This document shows positions 1 to 11,332 of a stretch of 64,000 bases of DNA, in pieces. Positions within the stretch are counted from its first letter, which is position 1; each line of letters begins with the position of its first letter. Under the pieces are notes generated by a model. It was not told where the DNA came from and searched no databases. It saw only the letters and a list, made by a program, of their open reading frames with translations. Origin of the DNA: Piezodorus guildinii (taxonomy: Eukaryota > Arthropoda > Insecta > Hemiptera > Pentatomidae); assembly GCA_023052935.1 (NCBI GenBank), contig CM041292.1, forward strand, positions 34,206,386 through 34,270,385, in the 5' to 3' direction. The translations under genes and the position numbers were made by a program.

Positions 1-326
1 TTGAGGTACCAAACACAAATCTTAAGAAGCAATTCATAATCCTTCTCAATCTGCCCTCGAGCACCTTCGAGAGGCCGCCACATGCCACACAACCATAGTC
101 AAAGTGGGGAAAAATGAGTGATGAAACTAGGAGTTTACGGGTAGATTGTGGTAGGAGATCGGTGGAATAATTTCAAGGTACTAATCGATCGACGGGGACT
201 TTGGGCAATTTGGGGTTTCCAGGATAGGTTTTGGTCTAAGATGATGCCAAGATTTTTAACAGAGGAACTAAAAACAACAGGATGATCATTAAGCAAAAGC
301 GTAGGAAGGGTGGTGATAGATAACAT
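1..326 (-). mobile_element. CR1/Jockey-like LINE, reverse transcriptase C-terminal fragment, runs off left edge
   Basis: Read on the minus strand, 326 to about 135 encodes the post-palm segment of a LINE reverse transcriptase, including VKNLGIILDQNLSWKPQI, the usual 'LGv.lD..L.w..hi' motif. A frameshift near 135-120 leads into a second stretch, PHFDYGCVACGGLSKVLEG, then LRRIMNCFLRF, typical of the 'P..dYg..vw.....l..lq..qnr..R' region. The rest would lie left of the window. The frame breaks mark a dead copy. It resembles the fragment at 31140-31790 (FDQNLTLRNHISQ) and probably belongs to the same family. Confidence 0.75.
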
Positions 327-2988
327 AGTTCTGATAATGATTCTAATTCATATTTGAATCTCCACTAGCAGATTTATCCTGTCTTATTCAATAGCAACCC
401 TACCATATGTCAATCTTAAACAATATTATCGAAGAATAAATTTTTACATGTGCACTAAGTTTGTTCATACATTGAACGGTATGCTTTTGTTTTCACTTAA
501 ATGCTGCTGTGGCTAATGTACGATGCTATGGGAGTCCTAAATTTTCCCTATCCGGGTTTAATAAGGATTTTTAATGACTACATGACATCACTTGGGCCAA
601 CTATTTTATGTCCCCTCCAAAGAACAGAATAACCAAGGATTTTCTACTATCTATAATAAATGCAAGGACTATCTTTCGAGTCTGAACCCTCAATCTTTTA
701 CATAGAAGGCTAAATTTCAAAATTTGAGGGACAACCTCTGTTTATTACTTAATAAGAGTATGTAATAGCTAAATAAATTATTAAAACAGATTAAAGAGTC
801 GTATAATATTGTAAGAAATAAGGACAACCAAAAACAAACTGTTAGTATCTATGAAGTCTCAAAAAGAAGGAGCACTGAGTTGTTTATGTTAGTTTTATCT
901 CCAAGTTTTATCGAATGATGGTTAGTTAGTAGAAAGAGCATATTAACAAGATCCCTTAACAGGAATTAGCAGCAAGTTTCAGGCCGTTAATTATGGACAA
1001 GTTTGGGGATGCTGGGAGCACTATCTACTCAGGTAGTTGTAGAAGCGGGCTAAGTGCAGGGATGCATTCACTATCTCAAACTCGCTCCGAACTGCATCTC
1101 TCCGCTTTAGTCTATGTAAAGGGTCTTTGTACAACAGCTGAGCAGTCTGCTTGGAGAGCCAAGTTTATCTTACTCAATTCTGCTGTATTATTACACATGA
1201 GTTAACAGGGAAAAATCTGGTGCGCGCTTCGAACCATTGGCACTAACATCATTCAACTTAGAAATAAAAAATAAAGTTTATAAATTCATTGTGATCCTTT
1301 TTCAATCAAAATATTTATTAATTCAATACAAAATTTCCATTAGATCATAATTAAGGACGTGCCTTTAATTGACATTAGACATTAAAGTATAGTCAAATAA
1401 TAATCGTAACTAACAGACTATTGTGTCTCTAGTAGCAATAAGAAATGTATAACTATTAATAATAAAATAGTTTGATGATCAATTAAAGGAGATAAAAGGT
1501 TTAAAAATTTTTATGATAAAAACGAATTTTTATAATTTCCGGAAACAAAAATAGTAAATGTAGGTATGTATACTATAACGTTGGAAAATCCGAAATATTT
1601 CAAAATTAAAGATGCAAAATACATTCCTTCTTGTTAATTAAATGGGGCAACAGCGTAAGTTATTTTAATCAATAACTTCTAATTATAGTTGTTAAAATAA
1701 ATTACTAACGAAGATTTGTCTTCGCCTTAGAGTTTGGTGACATGTACATCAGCTTGTTAGTAATATGATTTAATGCGAGATATTTTATTATGGATATATT
1801 TTTTATAAAGCTATAAAGACAGAAACATTGTAATAAATAACTAAATAAGTTAAGTGAAAGAGGATCACAATAAATTCATAATTCTTTGGATGAAAATCAA
1901 TTTAAAAAAAATAATTCATAGTAAAAACTAAAAAATGGCATTAATTGTAGTGATTGTTTATAGGTTTTACGTCACTGTTCACTAACTACAACTACTTTAT
2001 TTTCATTACAAATACTTTTTCAGACCTTACTCCTATCATTAGACATACATAATTTTCATCAGCAAGTTTTCATACTTCATTCTTCTTTTATTAATCATCA
2101 AATATTTTCAGCTTTAATATTTATACATTTCTTACGACTTCTTATGGATAGATAATTGGTTCAAAAGGATAATTTAAAGGAAATTTGACATTTAAGTTCA
2201 TATAGACGTCTTTAAATGGGGAAAAACATATCTGATACTAAGGAGTTTATATATATATCGAAATTAAAAAAAAAAAAAAAAATCAGCCACTTCGGAGTAA
2301 ACAACAGTAAAAAGGTCTAAAATACATAGTATGAAGTAGTACTTCCGGTTAATAGAATATGGAGAAAAAAGTGCTGTAAAAATCTTTATTGACGTAAAAA
2401 TAAAATTTCATCTTCCAAAGACTTTCCGTTTTGGAATAACTAAAGAATTAGTTATTTATGATTTTAAAGCCTTTATTTTCGCTACAAACAATGATCCAAA
2501 ATTTTTACGCTTACAATACCCTCTCGTACGGAAAATTTCTTAATTAGATAAGCACCTTTTAAGATGTTTTAATAAGTGAAGAATCGAATTCCAACGGATG
2601 AAAGAATTTGTACAATATATTAGCAATGATATATTAGTTACTAGATTGTTTTAATTCTGACTCCATAAATACTCAGGTTTTCTAAGTCGACAGACCTAAT
2701 CACTTTAATTCAACGTAGTGTGCGAAAATTTACATACGTAAATATGTATGTAAGTATATTTACACGCGTGTAAAGTTGTCGGGATGAATAACGAACGGAT
2801 CATTAGGCGTGAATATAATCCAATGGGTGTGCGTTCAAGGAGTCGACTGAAATGCAAATGTGCAGGTTATGTTGGAATCGACCTTGAATTTAGCAAATGA
2901 TAATTTTCTGGTAACTTCGTTGAGCCCTTTTAGTTTATTTTGTGCACGAAAATTGTTATTAAGTGCGAGTGTGCTGTACTCTCTCCAC
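327..2988. other. AT-rich stretch without recognisable gene
   Basis: No open frame with recognisable protein character, no tRNA and no clear repeat family was seen. An A-run lies at about 2265-2281. The part at about 2700-2900 is less AT-biased and contains an ATGCAAAT octamer near 2851. I saw nothing else to annotate. Confidence 0.5.
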
Positions 2989-3012
2989 CACACACACACA
3001 CACACACACACA
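2989..3012. repeat. (CA)n microsatellite
   Basis: About 12 tandem CA dinucleotides lie between a CTCTCCAC flank and ATGAGTG. Confidence 0.9.
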
Positions 3013-3663
3013 TGAGTGAAACTTCAAAAAAAAAAATGTATAAGATTAAAGCTTCGAGACAACCCAACAAATTTCAAAATAAAACTATTCTTCCGAAAAA
3101 GAGTTTGGATTTGATCGACAAGTATTTGGTTTAAAAAACTAAATTATTAAAAATAAATAAATAAAATAAAAACCGGGGGAAATACTTGGTCACATGATTA
3201 AAGTTCCAGATGGCATTCTTGTAAGTTCTGTAAAAATACTAACTTAATTGAAGACCTTTAATTATAATAAATATTATGCAGAAATTACAGATAGTTTTTA
3301 CAAGTGCAGTAATAGTCATCGGTAGTTATAGTTTGCACTTAGAATAATAAACACGTTGCTTTAAAGCAGGTAAACGAGTACGGATTTGATGAATCCTGGC
3401 TGATTTAGCGGTATATTCTGCTGAAATTCTGTAAGTATTTTCAGTTAAACATTTAACTTGTTAGGATTGTTCACAATTACTTGCATTTTAATCACACTAT
3501 CTTATATATCAATGAAAGAAGATAAAAAATCTTAATCGGTGAAGTTTCAAAAAATTATATTATAAATAGTTTTTCTAGTAATCTCATACTGTAATTAAAT
3601 TAGTTAACGGTGCTTGATAAAGATACTTCGCTTATAGAGATTTAATGAATTTAAAACGTTTTA

Positions 3664-4427
3664 CCCACACTCTTCTATCCCACATCCGAGACCTTGAAAT
3701 ATGGTGCCAGAATTGGAGGATTAAAATTAATTCTAACAAATCCCACCAGATAACAACTTCCCCTACGTCGTAAACCAATGACTTCCTGCCCTACAGTATC
3801 CTTTAATGACACTCCGCTAGCCCCTGTTGGACAGATTTGATACCTAGGACTCCACCTTGACAAACGTCTGACATGGAATCCCCATACAAGACTTAAACGA
3901 CAAGAAACTGTTTAACGTTTTCGACTACTTCAACACTTACTGGACAAACGCTCCAACCTTCCACTTAATTACAAAAGACTTATTTATATGACCATCATAA
4001 GACCGATATGGACTTACGGAGTAGAACTATGCGGCTCTACTAAACCATCGAATTCTTTTCGTATCCATTCCTTACGTAAGATCCTTAACGCTCCTTGCTT
4101 TGTCACGAATAAGCTTATCCATAAAGACTTTAATATCCCATGGGTTACTGAATTAGCCTGAACCAGGTACCAATCATTCCATGAATAACTCCATTTCAAC
4201 TCTAATCCACTGGATTCTATCCTATCATTCTCTTCAATTCCTGATAATCCTCCAAGGCGTCTGAAAAGAAGATGATCCCGAGACCTTCTAGTTTAAAATA
4301 TTTTTAGAGGGCTGCCAATGGGTGGCGTCTCTTCATGTATCTCATGTCAGTTTACTATGTCCACCACATTTACTTGTTGTATATAATAATACAGTTGTAA
4401 ATATCAATAAATATGTTTTAAAAAATA
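3664..4427 (+). mobile_element. 5'-truncated Jockey-clade LINE (subfamily B) with target-site duplication
   Basis: Degenerate copy of the LINE 3' end also present at 35344-36220. The frame-broken translation follows the same order: EVWCQNWRIKIN-like, YLGL.LDKRLTWNPHTRLKRQE-like, PIWTYGVELWG-like, then the 3'UTR 'gctgccaatgggtgg' and the end 'cagttgtaaatatcaataa' with an A-rich tail. It is bounded by a perfect 11-bp direct repeat, aaaacgtttta, at 3653-3663 and 4428-4438. That indicates target-primed insertion of a 5'-truncated transcript. Many stops and indels show it is dead. Confidence 0.88.
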
Positions 4428-4438
4428 AAAACGTTTTA

Positions 4439-4954
4439 AAAAGTATAAAGCTATTATAAAAAGTATATTAATGCACAACACCAAGAGATTTACGAATATT
4501 ATATGACTGTTGCAGGTATAAACAAGTAAATTTACTTAGCGTTCGAGAATATTTATTTGCTAGTTCAATTGCGAACAAGCCAGGCGCGTCACCACTTCAA
4601 GAGGTACTGCAACAAATAATTTAGATAAAAACAGGATCTGTAATTCACTATAAATAGTTTACCGCAACCGTAGGTAGGTATTCAAGGAGTGAGTTGGTTT
4701 GATAAATAATTTACATTGAGAAAAAAAATGACTTCAAGTTGTGAGATGAAAAAATGAAGGCAATATAAGATTAATCATTGGTAAAATAGTCAATGCGCAG
4801 TATTAATTTGTTTTTATGCATGACAACGATTGAGTATAGTCATGCGAGGCATCATCAAGGTACACAAGAGCTCACAGTTCTGGTGTTCATTTTAAAGGTA
4901 CTCACCAGATCTAATTGTTGAAAAACGTTGGATTACATTAAAAAAAAAAAAAAG
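4439..4954. other. Intergenic AT-rich DNA
   Basis: No gene, tRNA or repeat boundary that I can support. Confidence 0.5.
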
Positions 4955-5200
4955 CCAATTATTACATAATGGTTTATTATTTCCAAATATTTGAGTATAA
5001 CTGTTTATATACCATTAACTAATATAAAAAGCAATAAATAATTCAAAGTAAATGGCCTATCACCACGGCTAATATCTACCGATTTTAATAATTCATTTTT
5101 GATTTTGTAGAAAATTTTATTCTCTATCGAATAACTCCTTACATAATTTATATTCATATGTATTTTTTATAAAAATTTTAATTAATAAATTTTTGGTTAT
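4955..5200. repeat. Family D dispersed noncoding repeat, copy 1
   Basis: Shares 'acataatggtttattatttc' with 41915-41940 (acaatggtttattatttcca), followed by a region resembling 'gctaattttaaaacgctata' and 'aataattcatttttgattttgtag'. Other copies are at 7140-7290, 41905-42080 and 49800-50065. No coding capacity or termini were identified. Confidence 0.5.
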
Positions 5201-5379
5201 AATTTATTTATTAATTCCTACGGTGGATACAAGGGTTTTTTTTTTTTGGTTTTTTTCTTGAACTGAATAACTACCGTCTACTCACCAAAATTGTTACTTG
5301 TGGTAAAAACTGGATACTTTACGAACAGTAGACCTTCTGGACATTAGCTCGAAAAAGGTGGAGCAGCACATTTGACAAA

Positions 5380-5856
5380 GCCCCCAAATTATTCCAACCG
5401 CTCCAGCTCCGCTTCCAACCGGCAGTGTCCCCGAGACGTTTTGTAAACATTTATACTGGAGTTCTGACAGTGGTCAGATCCTCCTCCCATATACTGTATG
5501 TTGGTGGCTATTAGGCCCTCACTCAGCCTCCACTGGCTCACACCAGTGACGCGGCTGTAAGATAGGCACTGGGATCTCTTGGGTTCTGGTTTGTTAGCAG
5601 ATTGTAAATATTGCATATAGTTATGATTGTGTGTATGATGTTAATTTATGTGTCAATTTTCTGTTTATTTCAATTATAGGTTGTTGTTTTGTTTTGGTTT
5701 TTTTTATGGAAAATAGATTTGTTTGTTTTATATTTGTATGTAATTTCACTGTATCATTGTTTTCTGTAAATATCGTATGAATATGGTATTATGTCACTAT
5801 TACTTTTGTTCATTTTGAAACAATTGTAATATATCTCAATAAATATTTTTTTTAAA
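5380..5856 (+). mobile_element. 3' end of a Jockey-clade LINE (subfamily A), 5'-truncated
   Basis: The start matches the ORF2 C-terminus and 3'UTR of the full-length copies near 57 and 61 kb: 'ccggcagtgtccccgagacg' versus 'acggcagtggccccgagacc', then 'actggagttctgacagtggt' versus 'ttggagttctagcattggct'. It ends 'attgtaatatatctcaataa' with an AATAAA signal and a T/A-rich tail. The flanks at 5328-5375 and 5857-5908 resemble each other, so the duplicated target may be unusually long. Confidence 0.8.
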
Positions 5857-6419
5857 TAGAAGGTTTTCTATGCATAAGCTCGATAAAAGTGAAGCACCAC
5901 ATTTTCTCATTAAAAAAAGGTGATGTTACTGTTTGTTTAGTTGATTGGATTATCCAACTTGGATACACACTCAACTCATTAAATTATAGAGAAAGTCAAT
6001 GCCGAATTGTATTGTATTCAAGTTAAGGGGTAAATCAGAAATTAGCAATAATGAAGGCATCTTTGATCAACATGTCTATCGTTTGATGTCCCAAAAACCG
6101 TAGCAGCTTGAATATATGCCACATCCGCCCACCTCGCCGGACCTCTTGCTTAAGAATTATCATTTTTTTTACACACTTAGACCACTTCATACGAGGTAAA
6201 AAAAAAAAATATAATAATAAAATAATCGACAAAGGGATTTAGAAAACGCGTTTTTGGAGCTTGTTAATTCTAAAGATGGAAAATTTTAATTCGATTTAAT
6301 AATGCAGTTGTAAATATTTGTTTTTAAATCAAAATCTTGCATTTTTTCTACTGGACAAACCAAAGGCAGGGAATGGAGATATTTTTATTTGGTACACGAC
6401 CTAACAATCTAATGTATGT

Positions 6420-6660
6420 TAACATTATAATGGTCGTTCCCCCTGAAAAGAAGATGGATTAGAGAGACAGAAATAAGAAGTTGGGAGGCGGGAAGAGGAG
6501 AAGAAAGGACGGTAGCAGGGGCTGGGGGATATTGATCCGAGGCGAGGCACCACAGCCACCGGGCCGCCAGCTATTTCATATATTCCCCGGGGGGAAAAAG
6601 TTATCCTCAATCTGATGTTTTGCCCTACTTTTTGACCAACACTGAGGGGGCTGGAGCTTT
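6420..6660. other. GC- and purine-rich island, unassigned
   Basis: A local rise in G+C with polypurine runs (6450-6520) and the palindromic string 'ttccccggggggaa'. The minus strand is open for about 60 codons (TTG start near 6610), but the product resembles nothing I recognise and no splice sites stand out. It could be a repeat remnant, a regulatory island or an exon. Confidence 0.25.
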
Positions 6661-7074
6661 GCTATGTAGATGTAAGCAAGTCGCTTTGACTAAGTGTTAT
6701 ATGATTGCATTTTTTTCTTTTTGAAAAGGGGGAAGGCGAAAATAAAAATGTTTCCTTGTATGTAGGTCAGGCATAATAGTCAAATGATTTACAGAAGCCT
6801 GTCAGTGAAAAAATCTTCTGATTCGTTAGTAATATATTATTTTATAATTAAACGCTCAATACGGACATAATGATTGACAGCAAATGAGATGTACGTACTA
6901 AGAAAATATAGAATTTACAGAAAGCGCATAAATGCCTCATTCATTTATTTTTCTTTTGATTATTTTATATTAAAATCCATTAAAAAAATACAAAAATAAA
7001 TGATGGATTTAACGCACTCATACTAAACTATTTAAACAAAAACTCTGTCAATTATTAAATACTTGTTATTATTT

Positions 7075-7105
<31 letters not shown>

Positions 7106-8565
7106 TGGGTTACAACAGTTAATATTGCTCGTTTACAATCAATCAAAATAAAACGAAAGTGGCCTGTCATCGTTTAAAACGTTTTATCTTTGCTATTTCT
7201 CAACCAATTTCAATAAATCTTTTTTTGTTCTGTAGAGAATTTAAGTCTTAACCAAGTATGCCTAACTAAATACACGTAAATATTTTAATACATTCCGTAC
7301 GGCGAACAGACGGTTTTTCATTATTTGTTATTCATGTTTTACATACTCATGAAAATTTTTATAGGACGATTACAAAGGTTCATTATTTAAAATAATAAAA
7401 ATTAAGCATCATTTTCACGTTATGAAAGGGAATATTTTGTATAATGTAGGACAAAATTAAATAAAATAATTAATACCTTTTGCAAATATATAAATGAACA
7501 TACACCGTTTAACATACTTAGTCGCAAATATGTCTGAGTTATAAATATAGATAATTTTTAACATATTTTAAAACTTAAATATCAATAAATTAGATCTACT
7601 TTGCCATACAGTGTTACTTCTTAAATAAGAATAATAAGCTGGTTGAAAAATGACGTAAATAACTAACTTTTTCAAATAATTAAACATTTGACCAATATTT
7701 GGAAAAAAAAAACAAACGCATTTCAGAAAGGCACGGATATATTTAGATTCTAATAGCTTCCGATAATAATGAAAAAAAAAAGAAAAAAACTAGACAGATA
7801 CATTTTACCATAATCCTACGAAAGACAAAATGTATGTTAAATAAAATAAAGAAATATATCTGAGAGTTAGAGCCCCCGGATCGGAAAACAATGTATCAAG
7901 TTAGACAAGCTGAGGTAGAACACGCTGGTTTAGGCGGCTTTTCTACAAGACCTAAAAAAACGGATATAAATATATATTTTTTTGTTATTTTATTTTATTT
8001 ATTTATTGTTCATCAAAATATAATAATGCTGAATAATTCCCCCAGCACAAGGGGGACTGTGGTCATACCATTAATAAACCTAATCACCAGAATATGCCCA
8101 ATCTACATCAATAATTGAAGCCCTATCGTGGGCCCACCATTTTATCAGCCAATTTAAATGGGCAGTGCTCCGTTAATAATCTATGTTTTACCATTAATAG
8201 GCTATTATTTTAAAGGTACATCTAATTACTGCCTGTGTAAAATGTATCAAAGAAAATAGAAATAACTACCATATAGTTCAAAACAACTAAGGAGTCTTAT
8301 ATATTACATATCATATGACATAAAAAGTAATAAAATGTGTAAAAAAAAAAGTATTAAATTATGCATAGATTGAAACATTTACTTATGATTAAATAAACAT
8401 CTAAAGCATTCAGTAATGTTTGTATGACTTTCATCACTTTCTAATACCTTCTAGAACTTTTTATGTCCAAGAACATTTTATATGAAATCTTTACAACCAT
8501 TTAATTATTAACGTTGATTTTGGGCTGAATAATTCTTCCATTAATACTCATTCTTTTATTTCATG
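6661..8565. other. AT-rich intergenic stretch
   Basis: No recognisable gene. It contains an (A)n/(AT)n tract at about 7074-7106, family D copy 2 (listed separately) and a slightly GC-richer part at 7865-8180 ('cccccagcacaagggggact') that I cannot assign. Confidence 0.45.
7140..7290. repeat. Family D dispersed noncoding repeat, copy 2
   Basis: Contains 'atctttgctatttctcaacc' followed by 'aatttcaataaatctttttt' and 'tgtagagaatttaagtctta'. It is close to copy 4 at 49980-50045 (atctttgctatttctaaacc ... ttttgtaggggatttaatca). Confidence 0.5.
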
Positions 8566-8594
8566 ACGTTTCGGGATATTCTCCCATCTTCAGA
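8566..8594 (-). ncRNA. Hammerhead-ribozyme-like core motif (relic)
   Basis: The minus strand reads CTGAAGA, then a 4-bp stem GGGA/TCCC with a 5-nt loop, then GAAAC and GTC. This is the order of a hammerhead core (CUGAUGA, stem II, GAAA, stem III, NUH) with one substitution in the CUGAUGA box. Penelope-like elements and retrozymes are known to carry such type I hammerheads. Helix I partners are not evident, so activity is doubtful. Confidence 0.5.
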
Positions 8595-9570
8595 AGTCTA
8601 CAAAAATTATATGAAGCAAATTTACCATCACATTAAAAATCACTATAATGAAGTGAATGGTTTAAATTTTTTTTTAAATTAGGTGTCAATTGATAACAAA
8701 AATTTTAAAACTATTAAATAACAAATTTTAAAATCATAAGGAGGCATTAAAAGCAAAAATTTAACAATGTTACATAGTACTTAGTTAAATAAAAAAATAA
8801 ATATTATAAAGTTACCTCGTTATATATTCTGTAATCCCAACATTTACACTAATCACACATTGAGCCAGGTAAAAAAGTAAAAACGAAGTCAATATCTAAA
8901 TACATCAGATCTGAGCAAGAGTATTGCTCAGATCTTTGTCCTCAACTGGATCAAGGATTTAGACCAATTTTTAACTTGTATATGGTTATTATTATTTCAT
9001 ATTGTGAAATTCTTTAAAACATTTATTATTAATTATTTATATTTTATTTTCAATTTTTTAATTGAATCAGAATAGTGGTAACTTAAATGTCTTGAGTCAG
9101 TTTTAAAATTCACGGTTTTATCTATATTTTTATTGATATATATATAGCCTCTAATGGTTTTCTATTTTGTTTATTTTTGACTATTTCCAAAATTTGTGGT
9201 CTATTGAGACTTATGTTTCAAATGTAAATGTTTACAACCATATACCATACGTGTATGAGAATTGTATCATTTGCAAACATGAAAAAAAAATCAACCTGAA
9301 AATAATATTTCTTTTGTGTTTTCCTTTAGTTTATTATTGAACCATTTCATATTTAACCATTTTTAATATTTATTAGAACAAAAAAAAAAAAAAAAAAAAA
9401 ATTACTTACGCTTAACAAATTAAAAAAAAAAATTGAAATCTTAGAAAATTTATCATAATTTAAGTATGTTGGTAAATTTTCTGTTTTATTTCAAATGTTA
9501 TCATTGTCACTGCATTAAAAAAATTTGCATTATCATATTAATATGTATCTCTTTTGTTCTGATGTTTGAA
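8595..9570. other. AT-rich intergenic stretch
   Basis: Only A/T runs (for example 9379-9401) and no gene that I can support. Confidence 0.5.
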
Positions 9571-9608
9571 GCCCTGATAATAGCTCACAAGCTTGAGCCG
9601 AAACGTTG
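9571..9608 (+). ncRNA. Hammerhead-ribozyme-like core motif
   Basis: CTGATAA at 9574-9580, a perfect 5-bp stem GCTCA (9583-9587) with TGAGC (9594-9598) around a 6-nt loop, then GAAAC (9600-9604) and GTT. This matches hammerhead core order with a single change in CUGAUGA. The palindromic ACGT after GAAA allows only a 2-bp helix III in the monomer, as in dimer-acting hammerheads of Penelope-like elements. Confidence 0.6.
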
Positions 9609-10027
9609 GAAAAATTAAAAATTATCAAAAAAATAAATGATTTCTGATTATTCCACCTATAAATATCCTAGAAAACCTTTAACATATATTTTGTAGTAAA
9701 AATCTATTGATACTTATTTGAAAATTTATTTCTAAAGTTTAGGGACATTTTTTTTTTTTTTTTCACCATGGGGTACATTTTTGATGAAATAGGAAAAAAT
9801 ATATATTATGTAGGAAGGATCCTTCAATAAAAAAAATAAAAATAGAAACAAATTGTAGGTGTACCAATAAAATATAACCTAACAAGTTTTAGAAAAAATA
9901 AATAAACATATTTGAGTAGGGAAAAAATTAAATATATCTTTTTAAACTATTTTTAAATTAATCTAACATTTTTAAAAAATCTGAATCAGATGAGCCGTAC
10001 AGGAAAAAATGGTAATTTTGACTTCCA

Positions 10028-10075
10028 TAACTTCCCTTCCGTAGTGATTAAGGGGTTAAAATTTGCAAGAGGTTG
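10028..10075 (+). repeat. Family F short repeat, copy 1
   Basis: The segment 'acttcccttccgtagtgatt' plus 'aaaatttgcaagaggttgt' recurs at 29479-29527 ('acttccctaccatagcgatt' plus 'aaaatttgcaaatggttat'). Function unknown. Confidence 0.5.
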
Positions 10076-10351
10076 TTTCTCATAGACATAAATGCATGGC
10101 ATACATTTTGTGCTCATATGCGTTGGGGCTTTCACATGTTATTCCGCTAGGCTTAATTCACGATCACAATGCTTTTTGCATACAATAAATTTTATATAAA
10201 ATGAAGTGAAAGATGAATAGAATAGATGTATATTGCTCATGGGACGCCGAAAGCTACTGAGAGTTTTAAATAAAGATAATTTAAGTGTAGGAACGTCTTA
10301 GTAAATTGTACCTTACTTAAAGTATAATATATATATAATTGTCCTCTTCCA

Positions 10352-10638
10352 GTGGCGCGACAGGCCGTGTAGGCCCTGGGCCTCGCGGTGTACACATATG
10401 CGAGTTTACACTCACGCTTCACGAAGCAATTTTTAGTGTAGGGTCACCACTCCCTACGACTAATTTTGCGAGTGGCCACCGTTTGGCTGACGGGTCTCAC
10501 ATACCCGAGGGAGAGGTTGTGAGTAAATCCACATTTTATCACATCCTTATAAAAGCCCCGCCGGGACTGGGATTTTAACGCAGAACCTGTAGCATGAGAG
10601 ACCAGCGCGCTAGCCACTCAGCCAGGGGCTTCCCCTAT
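10352..10638 (-). mobile_element. tRNA-derived SINE, family 2, copy 1
   Basis: On the minus strand the element starts with a tRNA-like head, 'gcccctggctgagtggctag', containing a Pol III A box. A B-box-like segment follows near 10565-10590. The body ends in a conserved tail ('ggcctacacggcctgtcgcg' in minus orientation) next to a short (AT)n tract. The same arrangement recurs at 37581-37840, which makes it a dispersed family. SINEs have no proteins and depend on LINE enzymes. Confidence 0.75.
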
Positions 10639-10909
10639 ATAATAGTCTAACTATTGCGAAATATTAATCACTCCATGACTTTGAGTTTTATATTTATAAG
10701 CCACTAATAAGCTATTTTTAAACTTCCCCGAACTGAATAGGTTGAAGGTTCTGAATTTCAAAGAATCGAACGGTGACTCTTGTCCTCAGTTCGCCGGAGT
10801 TGATGAACAAGGAAGGCATGGTCATTGCCAAGGGCAACAGAACCGTGCTATGTGGTGTAATAGTCTTCGTCTGTTAAAGTTACATTTACACTATTTTTAT
10901 TTCACTTAT

Positions 10910-10917
<8 letters not shown>

Positions 10918-10962
<45 letters not shown>
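10918..10962. repeat. (AT)n microsatellite
   Basis: About 22 AT repeats. Confidence 0.95.
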
Positions 10963-10966
<4 letters not shown>

Positions 10967-11332
10967 GTTATTCAAAAGTAATAAATTGATATGAGATGGA
11001 GGATTTATTTGGATTAAAAAGAATTGTTAAAACTGTCATTTTAATCTTTAAATATTGATATGCTATAAAGGACACGTAGCTCATTAGTAAGCGGAGCATG
11101 AAAGCGAATGGGTAAAGATGATGAATTCTTAATCTCACATTCAATTACAGATCGTATAACGTCCTTGCCAGCTTAAGGTAAGGTACGTATAACATAGAAT
11201 AATAGTGAAAAAGTAATTTAAATGGTATAAAAAAATATGAGAAAAGGTTGAATACTGGACATATAAAAGTCTTATTTATACCTTGAAACTTAATGGATTT
11301 TTAGCGATATTTTTATTTATATCACAATTCTA

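Noticed and set aside
2989..3134. 64-codon plus-strand frame across the CA repeat
   Set aside because: The CA run encodes a His/Thr repeat and the rest is Lys/Asn-rich, typical of chance frames in AT-rich DNA.
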